14,354 nt of DNA from Deltaproteobacteria bacterium UBA5799 (GCA_002418185.1 DIDN01000002.1:5842-20195), one strand, 5' to 3'. Positions 6,863-14,250 are shown, counted from the stretch's first letter. Translations and numbers: made by a program. The notes: generated by a model from the letters alone, not told the origin.

Positions 6863-7099
6863 ATGGAAGCGTTCGCTCCGGATAAGACGCTGGACGCAAG
6901 GGGCTTGAGCTGCCCCATGCCTTCGGTAAAGACGGCCCTTGCGCTTGAAGAGATGCACTCGGGGCAGGTGCTCCTCGTCCTTACGGACGACCCCGTGTCC
7001 AGGAAGGAGCTGCCTCTCTGGGCGGAAGCGACCGGCAACAAGCTCCTGGCTATCGACCGGGAGGACAAGACCATCAGGATATTCCTCAAGAAGGGATGA
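6863..7099 (+). CDS. tusA: TusA-family sulfur carrier protein
   Basis: A 78-residue cytoplasmic sulfur carrier. The diagnostic motif DARGLSCPMP (11-20) gives the persulfide-carrying C17 in the CPxP signature at the start of helix 1. The β-strand segments around VLLVLTDDPVSRKELPLWAE and the C-terminal IRIFLKK match the compact TusA fold, and the length is normal. AGAGAGG six bases before the ATG fixes the start. In known systems TusA takes sulfur from cysteine desulfurase or DsrE/rhodanese proteins and passes it to tRNA 2-thiouridine synthesis, molybdenum-cofactor enzymes or dissimilatory sulfur oxidation. With dsrE2 directly upstream, sulfane-sulfur transfer is the best reading. Its stop codon overlaps the start of udp. 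Confidence 0.95.
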   Translation: MEAFAPDKTLDARGLSCPMPSVKTALALEEMHSGQVLLVLTDDPVSRKELPLWAEATGNKLLAIDREDKTIRIFLKKG

Positions 7100-7896
7100 G
7101 CCCCGGCATGGCAAAGGTCTACCACCTCGACCTCGACAGGAAATCGACAATGGGCGCTGCCGTCGCCCTTCTGCCGGGCGACCCCGGGAGGGCCCTGCCC
7201 ATTGCCGAGGCGGTCTCCACGGCCTACGGCACGGGCTTTTCCCTCATAGCCTCAAAACGCGAGTTCACCACCTGCCTCACCGAGGCAATGGGCAGGAAGG
7301 TGCTCGTTACCTCCACGGGCATAGGCGGCCCGTCCACATCGATCGCCGTTGACGAGCTCGCGCAGCTGGGCGTTACGCATTTCATCCGCGTCGGGACGAC
7401 CGGGGCCATACAGGACCACATAAAGAACGGGGACTGCGTCATTACGACGGGCTCGGTCCGCCTTGACGGCGCGTCCACGCACTATGCGCCTATCGAGTAC
7501 CCGGCGGTAGCGGATTTTTCAATCGTCGCGTCCCTCGTACTCGGCGCTGGAGAGGCCGGGGTCAGGTTCCATGTGGGAGTGACCGCCTCGTCCGACACCT
7601 TCTACCCCGGGGAGGAGAGGACCGACTCCTTCATGAAGTACAAGCTCCGGAGGTTCAGGGGCGCGACAAGGGAATGGAAGGCCTTGAACGTGCTGAACTA
7701 CGAGATGGAGTCCTCGACGCTGCTCACCGTCACCTCGGCCCTGGGGCTCAAGGGCGGCTGTATCACCGGCGTGGTCAACAAGGGTAGCACCGGGAAGATT
7801 ACGGCCAACGCGCTCCGGGCAGGCACCGAGAACGCCGTCAGGGCCGCGGTCGCCGCATTAGGATTCCTCCTCGGCGACTGGGACGGCCTTCAGTAG
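7096..7896 (+). CDS. udp: uridine phosphorylase
   Basis: A 266-residue nucleoside phosphorylase (PNP/UDP family) that splits uridine with phosphate into uracil and ribose 1-phosphate. Recognisable blocks are VYHLDLDRKST, LLPGDPGR (R32, phosphate site), ASKREFTT (R55), TGIGGPSTSIAVDELAQLG, IRVGTTGAIQ (R98, T101), VRLDGASTHYAPIEYPAVADF, GVTASSDTFYPG and NYEMESSTLL (ribose-binding M204 and E205). The uracil-recognition segment reads GEERTD instead of the GQER of E. coli Udp, so the expected uracil-contacting Gln is Glu173 while R175 is kept. The ATG at 7096 overlaps the tusA stop (ATGA); the second ATG at 7108 is an alternative that fits the family N-terminus equally well. Phosphorylase activity is very likely; strict uridine preference is less sure because of the Gln-to-Glu change. 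Confidence 0.92.
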   Translation: MSPGMAKVYHLDLDRKSTMGAAVALLPGDPGRALPIAEAVSTAYGTGFSLIASKREFTTCLTEAMGRKVLVTSTGIGGPSTSIAVDELAQLGVTHFIRVGTTGAIQDHIKNGDCVITTGSVRLDGASTHYAPIEYPAVADFSIVASLVLGAGEAGVRFHVGVTASSDTFYPGEERTDSFMKYKLRRFRGATREWKALNVLNYEMESSTLLTVTSALGLKGGCITGVVNKGSTGKITANALRAGTENAVRAAVAALGFLLGDWDGLQ

Positions 7897-7939
7897 GGGC
7901 AAAGGACTCAAGCTCCTCGGACATGGCTTTTTCAAGCGA

Positions 7940-7978
7940 CTCGGCCCGGGAGGGGGCTCAAGCGCCCCTCGGCCCGAG
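7940..7978. terminator. strong stem-loop between convergent udp and phosphoesterase genes
   Basis: CTCGG...CCGAG arms close an interrupted 39-base inverted repeat with about ten GC-rich pairs (one of them G-U) and a few mismatches. It can form in RNA from either strand and covers the last codons and stop of the minus-strand gene. No T-run follows immediately on either side, so a bidirectional terminator is plausible but not textbook. Confidence 0.4.
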
Positions 7979-8365
7979 CTTCATAAGCAGCCAGTTCTTC
8001 TCCATGAAGCGTACAAGTGCGTATCTGCCCGAAAGCCTTTTCCCGGCAAGCTCGACGGTTATCCTGTCTCCACCCCAGGCCTCCTCGACGCAGGTCCCGC
8101 TGTCCCAGACCTCTACCTTGCCCGCCCCGTACCGCCCTTCCGGTATCGTGCCTTCGAAGCCGATGTAGTCGAGCGGGTGGTCCTCCACTGCCACCGCGAG
8201 CCTTTTGACGCCTGTACTCTCGGGCATCCCCTTTGGAACGGCCCAGCTCTTCAGGACGCCTCCGTGCTCGATGCGGAGGTCGTAATGCAGATGCCTGGCC
8301 TCGTGCCTGTGCACGACGAACCTACCCTTTGCCTTCATTCCGCGCCCCTGGTTGACAGTTGCCAT
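7958..8365 (-). CDS. stand-alone LigD-type DNA 3'-phosphoesterase
   Basis: A 135-residue protein equivalent to the phosphoesterase (PE) domain of bacterial ligase D, which removes 3'-phosphate and 3'-ribonucleotide ends during strand-break repair. All six active-site residues known from Pseudomonas LigD seem present with the right spacing: H21, H27, D29 and R31 in RHEARHLHYDLRIE, and H63 and Y67 in EDHPLDYIGFEG. The family hallmark KSWAVPKG, the segment IPEGRYGAGKVEVWD, and the closing NWLLMKLG also fit. There are no ligase or polymerase domains, and no ku or ligD gene is in view. Stand-alone PE proteins are known in archaea and bacteria. Start: the ATG at 8365 leaves a leader of about ten bases from the predicted promoter; the ATG at 8338 has AGGGG six bases upstream and is a real alternative. 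It converges on udp. Confidence 0.92.
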   Translation of the reverse strand: MATVNQGRGMKAKGRFVVHRHEARHLHYDLRIEHGGVLKSWAVPKGMPESTGVKRLAVAVEDHPLDYIGFEGTIPEGRYGAGKVEVWDSGTCVEEAWGGDRITVELAGKRLSGRYALVRFMEKNWLLMKLGPRGA

Positions 8366-8379
8366 TAACCTGCTATTTT
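8352..8379 (+). promoter_or_regulatory. σ70 promoter of the lipoprotein gene
   Basis: A perfect TTGACA is followed after 16 bases by TATTTT, preceded by TGC (extended -10). The start falls near 8386, about 43 bases before the ATG. The -35 box lies inside the first codons of the divergent phosphoesterase gene. Confidence 0.6.
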
Positions 8380-8381
8380 CA

Positions 8382-8410
8382 ATTATAGTGGCCTCACCCG
8401 GTTTTCACAA
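8382..8410 (-). promoter_or_regulatory. σ70 promoter of the phosphoesterase gene
   Basis: On the minus strand TTGTGA (four of six) is followed after 17 bases by a perfect TATAAT. The start falls near 8375, about ten bases before the first ATG. Its -10 box adjoins that of the divergent lipoprotein promoter, so two polymerases could not bind at once. Confidence 0.65.
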
Positions 8411-8428
8411 CCAGAAGGGAATACGCCC

Positions 8429-8932
8429 ATGTCCAAGAGGTCCCTTTTTCTTACAGCCCTCGCGCTTATCCTCGCATCCGGCTGCGCCCCGGTCATATCG
8501 AAAGACACGCTCGGGACCGTCGACCGCGGCCTCGAGTTCAGCGAAGTCGCCGGGAGGCCGGCCGACTACATAGGGAAGTCGGTCGTCTTCGGGGGGACGA
8601 TCCTCGAGACCCGTAACGAAGAAGGACGGACGGTCGTGGAGGTACTGCAGGAGGGGCTCGATTCGAGGCTCCGGCCTGCCGAGCGCGACGAATCGGCCGG
8701 CAGGTTCCTCGTCGAGTTCCAGGGCTTCAGGGACCCGGCCATATACTCGAGGGGCAAGAGGATAACGGTCGCGGGCGAGATAACCGGCACCGAGAGGCTC
8801 CGCATCGGGAGGATCACTTACGACTACCCGGTTATCCAGCCCAGGGAGCACTCTCTCCTCGACCCGCCCTCCTACGACCCGGGGCCGCGCATCGGCATAG
8901 GCATAGGGCTCGGCTACACCCGCGTGAGGTGA
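8429..8932 (+). CDS. slp: Slp-family outer-membrane lipoprotein
   Basis: A 167-residue secreted lipoprotein. The N-terminus has KR, a hydrophobic core (6-15) and the lipobox ASGC, so C19 becomes the lipidated first residue. The following Ala-Pro lacks the Asp that marks inner-membrane retention, which favours the outer membrane. The mature part resembles Slp/YeaY proteins: an early hydrophobic opening around FSEVAGRPADYIGKSVVFGGTIL, then TVVEVLQEGLDSRLRP, GRFLVEF, YSRGKRITVAGEITG and a conserved YDYPVIQP near the end. The molecular role of this family is poorly known; E. coli Slp is induced by starvation and stationary phase. AAGGGA nine bases upstream supports the ATG. Its last 19 bases overlap the end of the convergent HD-GYP gene. 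The final glycine/isoleucine-rich tail is not part of the core family pattern. Confidence 0.85.
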   Translation: MSKRSLFLTALALILASGCAPVISKDTLGTVDRGLEFSEVAGRPADYIGKSVVFGGTILETRNEEGRTVVEVLQEGLDSRLRPAERDESAGRFLVEFQGFRDPAIYSRGKRITVAGEITGTERLRIGRITYDYPVIQPREHSLLDPPSYDPGPRIGIGIGLGYTRVR

Positions 8933-11553
8933 TCGGCGCCCCCGTCCCCGGCTGCCGACTTGAGGAAAGCCTTTACGACATCCGGGTCGAACTGCGTGCC
9001 AGAGCACCTTTTAAGCTCGCGGACGATGTTCTCCATGGGCAGGCCCTTCCTGTACGGCCTGTCGGCGCTCATCGCGTCCACGGTGTCCGCGACGGCCAGT
9101 ATGCGCGCCATGAGCGGGATCTCGCTCCCCTTGGAGCCCCCCGGATAACCCGACCCGTCGTATGATTCGTGATGGTGCATTATGGCGGGCACTATCCTCT
9201 TCATCTGCCTTATGGGCGAGAGTATGTCCGCGCCCTTCTGCGGGTGCCTCCTTATGACGGCTATCTCCTCTTCGGTGAGCCTGCCGGGCTTGTCCAATAT
9301 GGACTCGTAGGTCCCGAGCTTCCCTATGTCGTGAAGGAGGCCGGCGAGTTCCATGTCCTTTAGCTCCCCGGCTGAAAAAGACATCTCGCGGGCTATGTCC
9401 ATGGCGTATTTCGTGACCCTGTCCGAGTGGCCCTTGGTCCACGGGCTCTTGGCGTCGATCGCCTCGGAAAGGGTCTTCACTATGCCGAGGAAGAGCTCGC
9501 TCAAGTCGCTTACGAGCCTCGCGTTCTCCAGCGCGACCCCTATCTGCGAGGCGAGCTTCTCCACCACCGAATAGTCGTCCGAGGTGAAGGCGGCCTTCCT
9601 CCTGGCCCCCACGGTAAGCACCCCCACGACCTCCCCCTTCACCGCGAGGGGGACCCTCAGGTGGGATAGGAAACCGTCCCTGAATAGGGCCTCCTCGAGG
9701 CCGAGCCGCGCGGACCCGGATATGTCGGATACGAACTGGGGCCTCCCGGCGATCAATATCTCGGTCGTGGTCGTGTCCGCGAAGGGGATTAGGCTCCCTT
9801 TTTCAATGGATATGCCGAAGCCGGCCTGGTACACGAAGCCGCCCTTTTCCCTGTCGACGAGGGCGACGGTGGCCCTGTCGCATGAGACTACCTTCGAGAC
9901 CATCCTGGCCGTGATCTCGAGTATCTCGCCGGGCTCGAGGGTCGAGAGTATGGACTTGTCTATCTCGTGCATTATGCTTATGGTCTCGACCTTCCTCGAA
10001 AGGTCGAGCGCCCTGTTTATCGAGTCCTGGTAGAGCTTGGCCTCGTCCAGGGCCGTCGAGACCTGGTAGGAGATGCCGCCGAGCACCTCCCTGTCCCTGC
10101 GGTCGAGCCCTCCGCTGTACTTGCCCGGAGGGCAGGTGTACAGACACAGCAGCACGCCCAGCCACTCGCTTTTGCGGGCAAGGGGCAGGACTATCGCGGC
10201 CTCGGTCCCGACCGCCCATTCGAGCGACTCTTTCCCGGAGCCGTCCCCGAAGACCTCGATGAGCGGCCCCGACTCCATAGCCCTCTTTACGAAAGGCAGG
10301 TCGGGTTTAAGCTGGTCTGTCCTGAAAAGCGGCGCCAGCTCGGCCGGGAGCCCTTTCTGGGTCGAGGGCTCGAAGACTCCCTTCTCCCTCTTCCAGAGGT
10401 ACGAGAGGCAGGAGTCCGCCTCCATCACGGAGGCAAGGCTTTCGACCACGTGCCCCATGAGCTTGTCGATGTCCGTCGTGTGCTCGGTCGCGAAGGCTAT
10501 GGCCAGGAGGTGCCTGGAGATCTCCATCTCCTCCCTCATCCTACGGGAGGCGTCCTTCAGCTCGCTGAAGAGCTTCGCGTTCCTTATGCAAAGCGCAGCC
10601 TGGTTGGCAAGTGTCTGGAGGAACGAGACCTCGTTATAAGGGAACTCCTTTTCTGCCGAGCATATGGTAAGTACGGCAATGGGCCTCCCTGCTTCGGTTA
10701 CCGGGAACGAGGCCGCCGACCCCGGCCCGGCTTCCGGGCCGCCGCCCCGCGCGTCCTCCCACCGGAAATGTATGCCGTTCTTCACCTCGGGCTTCCCGCT
10801 CCTTACGGCCGTCAACGAGAGCTCCTCGGCGGACGCAAGGCCGGCCATCAAAGACGGCGGCCCCTCGCCCTCCACGGCGAGCGTCCTGGAGTGCGTCTCT
10901 CCGGTTTCGGGGTCAAGGAGGTCCACAAAGGCCATCCTGAAGCCGAAGCCCACGGCCGTGCCGCATATCCTCTTGAGCCTGAACTCCAGGTCCAGGCTCC
11001 CCATCACGTCCTGCGAGAGCTCGTATACAAGCCTTTCCCTCTCGGCCCTCCTCTTTTCCTCTGTTACGTCCCTGAAGACCTGGATGGCAGTGGGCTCTTC
11101 CCCCTTCTCAAGCACAAAAAAACTCACGTTATAGACCCTGTCCGGGCCTGAGACCCTTATCTCCGCGGTAGAGGCGTGGGGCTCCCCCCTTTCGAGCATG
11201 CCCCTGCACGCCTCGAAAGGCCCGTCCATCTTCGGGAAGACCTCGTAGTACCTCCTGCCGATTATCTTCTCGAACGGCATTCCGGCAACGGCCTGGTACG
11301 CCCTGTTGCATTTGATGACCCTCATATCGGCGCCGTGGATGAGTATGGGGTCGAGTATGCTGTCGAAGGTGGCTTCCCATTCCCGCTTGGACTTGAGGAC
11401 GCCCTCTGCGATCGCGGTGTTGTCCTCGAGGAGCGAGAGCATGGCGCGGCGCGTGTTCATGAGCTCCTTCTCGCGCTCCCTCGCCTTTTCGAGCTCTTCC
11501 CTGAGCATTTCAAGCTCAGATGTGCCGCGGCGGCCTGGGGCGGGTACCTGCAT
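8914..11553 (-). CDS. PAS-GAF-GAF-GAF-HD-GYP protein, probable c-di-GMP phosphodiesterase
   Basis: An 879-residue protein with no membrane segment, so probably cytoplasmic. A short coiled coil (12-55) leads into a PAS domain (about 58-165, ending QVFRDVTEEKRR). Three GAF-like modules follow (about 185-328, 360-505, 540-680), each closing with a typical helix such as FLQTLANQAALCIRNAKLF. The C-terminal HD-GYP domain (about 690-865) keeps its motifs: GHSDRVTKYA, LLHDIGKLG (H741, D742), RHPQKGADIL, H794/H795 in HHHESYDGSGYP, and VADTVDAMSADRPYRKGL. These are the metal and GYP residues of active c-di-GMP hydrolases. GGAGG eight bases before the ATG fixes the start. rpe lies 145 bases upstream. 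No GGDEF domain is attached. Phosphodiesterase activity is expected from the intact motifs; the small-molecule inputs of the GAF modules are unknown. Confidence 0.94.
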   Translation of the reverse strand: MQVPAPGRRGTSELEMLREELEKAREREKELMNTRRAMLSLLEDNTAIAEGVLKSKREWEATFDSILDPILIHGADMRVIKCNRAYQAVAGMPFEKIIGRRYYEVFPKMDGPFEACRGMLERGEPHASTAEIRVSGPDRVYNVSFFVLEKGEEPTAIQVFRDVTEEKRRAERERLVYELSQDVMGSLDLEFRLKRICGTAVGFGFRMAFVDLLDPETGETHSRTLAVEGEGPPSLMAGLASAEELSLTAVRSGKPEVKNGIHFRWEDARGGGPEAGPGSAASFPVTEAGRPIAVLTICSAEKEFPYNEVSFLQTLANQAALCIRNAKLFSELKDASRRMREEMEISRHLLAIAFATEHTTDIDKLMGHVVESLASVMEADSCLSYLWKREKGVFEPSTQKGLPAELAPLFRTDQLKPDLPFVKRAMESGPLIEVFGDGSGKESLEWAVGTEAAIVLPLARKSEWLGVLLCLYTCPPGKYSGGLDRRDREVLGGISYQVSTALDEAKLYQDSINRALDLSRKVETISIMHEIDKSILSTLEPGEILEITARMVSKVVSCDRATVALVDREKGGFVYQAGFGISIEKGSLIPFADTTTTEILIAGRPQFVSDISGSARLGLEEALFRDGFLSHLRVPLAVKGEVVGVLTVGARRKAAFTSDDYSVVEKLASQIGVALENARLVSDLSELFLGIVKTLSEAIDAKSPWTKGHSDRVTKYAMDIAREMSFSAGELKDMELAGLLHDIGKLGTYESILDKPGRLTEEEIAVIRRHPQKGADILSPIRQMKRIVPAIMHHHESYDGSGYPGGSKGSEIPLMARILAVADTVDAMSADRPYRKGLPMENIVRELKRCSGTQFDPDVVKAFLKSAAGDGGADHLTRV

Positions 11554-11560
11554 CTGGTTA

Positions 11561-11614
11561 TCCTCCGGGCGGCCCCGCTCGCAAACGCGGGCCGCCGAAG
11601 CTCCCCTGGGAGGA
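11561..11614 (-). promoter_or_regulatory. leader hairpin that can hide the phosphodiesterase ribosome site
   Basis: On the minus strand GGCGGCCCGC and GCGGGGCCGCC form a very stable stem with one bulged G. It ends immediately before the Shine-Dalgarno GGAGG. An upstream TCCTCC (11609-11614) is complementary to the GGAGGA of the ribosome site (11561-11566) and could extend the stem to cover it. The same upstream bases can instead form a small CTCC-CAGG-GGAG hairpin. This looks like translational control, but no known riboswitch class is recognised. Confidence 0.4.
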
Positions 11615-11698
11615 CGGGACGATGATTTCTCCAGATGGACGGAGAGCTGTGACTGATTAGCGCGAGGTGTATGTCGGGACGGGGTTGCTTATTCGGAC

Positions 11699-12355
11699 TT
11701 ATGCGGAAGCTATCTCTTTTTTCATCTCTGAAATGGTCTTGGCGTAGTCCGGGGTGGAGAAGACCCCGGAGCCCGAGACGAAGACGTCGGCCCCGGCGGC
11801 GGCGATCGTACGTATGTTCGCGGCCTTTACGCCGCCGTCCACTTCGAGCTCGATCTCCCTGCCCGTAGCCTCTATCATCCGGCGTACAGCGCCGATCCTG
11901 CCGAGTGTCGCGGGTATGAAGTCCTGGCCGCTGAAGCCGGGGTTGACCGACATCACGAGCACGAGGTCCACGTCCCCTATGATGGCTTCGATGGACGAGA
12001 CGGGGGTCCCCGGGTTTAACGAGACGCCGGCCCGGAGCCCGTGCCCCTTTACGGCCTGCACCGCCCTGTGGAGGTGGGTGGCGGCCTCGACGTGGACGGT
12101 TATTATGGAGCTCCCGGCCCTGGCGAAATCGTCTATGTACCTTTCCGGCTCCTCTATCATGAGGTGCACGTCGAGCGGCAGCTTCGTCCCCCTCCTTATG
12201 GCCTCGACCACGAACGGCCCTATGGTGATGTTTGGGACGAACCTGCCGTCCATGACGTCGACGTGTATGTAGTCGGCGCCTCCGTCCTCGACGGCCTTCA
12301 GTTCCGAGCCGAGCCTTGTGAAATCGGCGGAGAGTACCGATGGGGAAATCTTCAT
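11699..12355 (-). CDS. rpe: ribulose-phosphate 3-epimerase
   Basis: A 218-residue (β/α)8-barrel enzyme interconverting ribulose 5-phosphate and xylulose 5-phosphate in the pentose phosphate pathway. It starts with the family hallmark ISPSVLSADF. The metal-binding and catalytic residues are all present: H31 and D33 in HVDVMDGRFVPN, H64 in LDVHLM, and D173 in LEVDGGV. The phosphate-binding VSGSGVF (193-199) and MSVNPGFSGQ (135-144) also fit. Length is normal. The ATG has AGGA eight bases upstream. It lies 107 bases after nrdJ on the same strand with no clear terminator between them, so co-transcription is likely. The pairing makes biochemical sense only loosely, as both touch ribose metabolism. 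Confidence 0.97.
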   Translation of the reverse strand: MKISPSVLSADFTRLGSELKAVEDGGADYIHVDVMDGRFVPNITIGPFVVEAIRRGTKLPLDVHLMIEEPERYIDDFARAGSSIITVHVEAATHLHRAVQAVKGHGLRAGVSLNPGTPVSSIEAIIGDVDLVLVMSVNPGFSGQDFIPATLGRIGAVRRMIEATGREIELEVDGGVKAANIRTIAAAGADVFVSGSGVFSTPDYAKTISEMKKEIASA

Positions 12356-12462
12356 TCCTACCGTCCTGTCGCGTGGATTTTCGGCTGGGCGCGCCGCAGG
12401 CGGGCAGAACGCCTCGCCCCATCTTCTTATCAGAATCGGGGGGCTTTGTCCACCCGTACTTT

Positions 12463-14193
12463 TCAGCAGTAGAGCGGGCTTTTGCAGGTGAGGACCTGCT
12501 CGGCCCTGGTCCCGGACCTGTAGACGGTAACGCCCTTGCAGCCGAGGCCCCATGCGGCGAGGTACGCTGCCCTGACGTCCTCGACAGAGGCGTCGGGCGG
12601 AAGGTTTATTGTCTTGGAGACCGCGTTGTCGGTATGCTCCTGGAAGGCGGCCTGCATCCTTATGTGGGCTTCGGGCGGCAGCTCATATGCAGTGACGAAA
12701 ACGTCCCTTATCCGCTCCGGCACCTCGTCCCTGTCTTTCATGTCCCCTCCCCCGGCCACGTGCTCGATGAGGCTTTCGTTATGGAAGCCCTCCTCTTTCG
12801 CCACTTCGGCCACGAGCGGGTTCACCTCGGGTATCTCTATCCCGTTAAGCACCTGCCTTACGAAGCTCAGGGAGAAGAACGGCTCTATGCCCGAAGAGCA
12901 GGCGGCTATTATGCTGAGCGTCCCTGTGGGCGCGATGGTCGTTACGGTGGCGTTCCTTACCGGAGAGACCCCTGACCCGTCGAATACGCTCCCCCTTATG
13001 TTGGGAAATGGGCCCCTCTCCCGGGCGAGCGCCCTGGAGGTCTCCCATGCCCTCTCGCTTATGAACTTCATGAGCCTCCGCGCGAACTCGTAGCTCTCCT
13101 CGCTCCCGTACCGGAGCCTCAGGCGGACGAGGAGGTCGGCGAACCCCATGACGCCGAGGCCCACCTTCCTGTTCCCCCTGGCCATCGCGTCTATTTCGCT
13201 CATGGGGTACTTGCTCATCTCAATGACGTCGTCGAGGAACCTGACCGAGAGCGCGACCGTCGTCCCGAGCTTGTCCCAGTCCAGGGCCCACCCGCCGCGC
13301 TCTTCCCTGACCATCCTCCCGAGGTTTATGGAGCCCAGGTTGCATGGCTCGTACGGCAGGAGCGGCTGCTCGCCGCAGGGGTTCGTGGCCTCGAAGGGGC
13401 CGAGGAGCGGGGTCGGGTTCGCCGCGTTAATGCGCTCTATGAAGATCACGCCCGGCTCGCCGCTCTTCCAGGCGCTCCAGGCTATGAGGTCGAAGACCTC
13501 CCCTGCGGGGAGCCTCCCGCAGGGAGAGCCGGTCCTCGGGTTCACGAGCTCGTACGGGCCGCCCTCCTCGAGGGCGCGCATGAAGGAGTCGGTCACCGCG
13601 ACCGAGAGGTTGAAGTTCCTGAACTCGGACGGGTCATCCTTTACGGTTATGAACTGCATGATGTCCGGGTGGTCCACGCGGAGTATCCCCATGTTGGCGC
13701 CCCTGCGCGTGCCGCCCTGCTTTATGGCCTCGGTCGCGGCGTTGAAGACCCGCATGAACGAGACCGGGCCGCTCGCGGCCCCTCCGGTCGAGCTTACGAT
13801 GTCGTCCGCTGGGCGGAGCCTCGAAAAGGAAAACCCGGTGCCGCCTCCGGACTGGTGTATGAGCGCGGTGTTCTTTACCGCCTTGAATATGGACTCGAGG
13901 GAATCGTCGACCGGGAGGACGAAGCAGGCCGCAAGCTGCTGGAGCCTCCTGCCCGCGTTCATGAGCGTCGGGGAGTTCGGGAGGAATTCGAGCCGGGACA
14001 TGAGGCCGTAGAAGGCCTCCTCGTAGCGGGAGGCGTTCTCGGGCCTGCCGAGCAGGGACTCGGCCTGCGCTATGTTCCCGGCCACGCGCCTGAACATGCC
14101 GTCAGGGCTTTCGACCACGCGGCCTGAATCGTCTTTCTTGAGGTAGCGCTTCTCGAGAACGGTAATAGCGCCGGGCGAGAGCCGGAGGGCCAT
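12463..14193 (-). CDS. nrdJ: adenosylcobalamin-dependent (class II) ribonucleotide reductase
   Basis: A 576-residue class II reductase that makes deoxyribonucleotides from ribonucleotides with B12 as radical source, independent of oxygen. Conserved parts: LEFLPNSPTLMNAG (68-81); C90 in LAACFVLP, the first redox cysteine; SGGGTGFSFSRLRP; the active-site loop NPCGEQPLLPYEPCNLGSINL, where N271, C273 (thiyl radical) and E275 are catalytic and C284 is the redox partner; and PTGTLSIIAACSSGIEPFF (422-440). There is no N-terminal ATP-cone. The protein ends at C570-x5-C576, probably the swinging redox pair; the zinc-ribbon-like tail of many NrdJ proteins is absent. GAGGTG six bases upstream supports the ATG. 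The roughly 50-base leader is too short for a cobalamin riboswitch. No class I or III reductase gene is in view. Confidence 0.96.
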   Translation of the reverse strand: MALRLSPGAITVLEKRYLKKDDSGRVVESPDGMFRRVAGNIAQAESLLGRPENASRYEEAFYGLMSRLEFLPNSPTLMNAGRRLQQLAACFVLPVDDSLESIFKAVKNTALIHQSGGGTGFSFSRLRPADDIVSSTGGAASGPVSFMRVFNAATEAIKQGGTRRGANMGILRVDHPDIMQFITVKDDPSEFRNFNLSVAVTDSFMRALEEGGPYELVNPRTGSPCGRLPAGEVFDLIAWSAWKSGEPGVIFIERINAANPTPLLGPFEATNPCGEQPLLPYEPCNLGSINLGRMVREERGGWALDWDKLGTTVALSVRFLDDVIEMSKYPMSEIDAMARGNRKVGLGVMGFADLLVRLRLRYGSEESYEFARRLMKFISERAWETSRALARERGPFPNIRGSVFDGSGVSPVRNATVTTIAPTGTLSIIAACSSGIEPFFSLSFVRQVLNGIEIPEVNPLVAEVAKEEGFHNESLIEHVAGGGDMKDRDEVPERIRDVFVTAYELPPEAHIRMQAAFQEHTDNAVSKTINLPPDASVEDVRAAYLAAWGLGCKGVTVYRSGTRAEQVLTCKSPLYC

Positions 14194-14250
14194 CAGGCAC
14201 CTCGTAAAGGGAGTGGTAGCGGCCGCATCTCAGGCGGCTGTCATGCATTG

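Noticed and set aside
12463..12470. Possible selenocysteine TGA at the end of nrdJ (TGC TGA)
   Set aside because: The reading beyond the TGA has no resemblance to the reductase family and soon enters ordinary spacer. No convincing SECIS-like hairpin directly follows the TGA.
12356..12553. N-terminal extension of rpe by 66 codons
   Set aside because: The extension overlaps the end of nrdJ and reads as unstructured sequence. The ATG at 12355 gives the exact family N-terminus and has a ribosome site.
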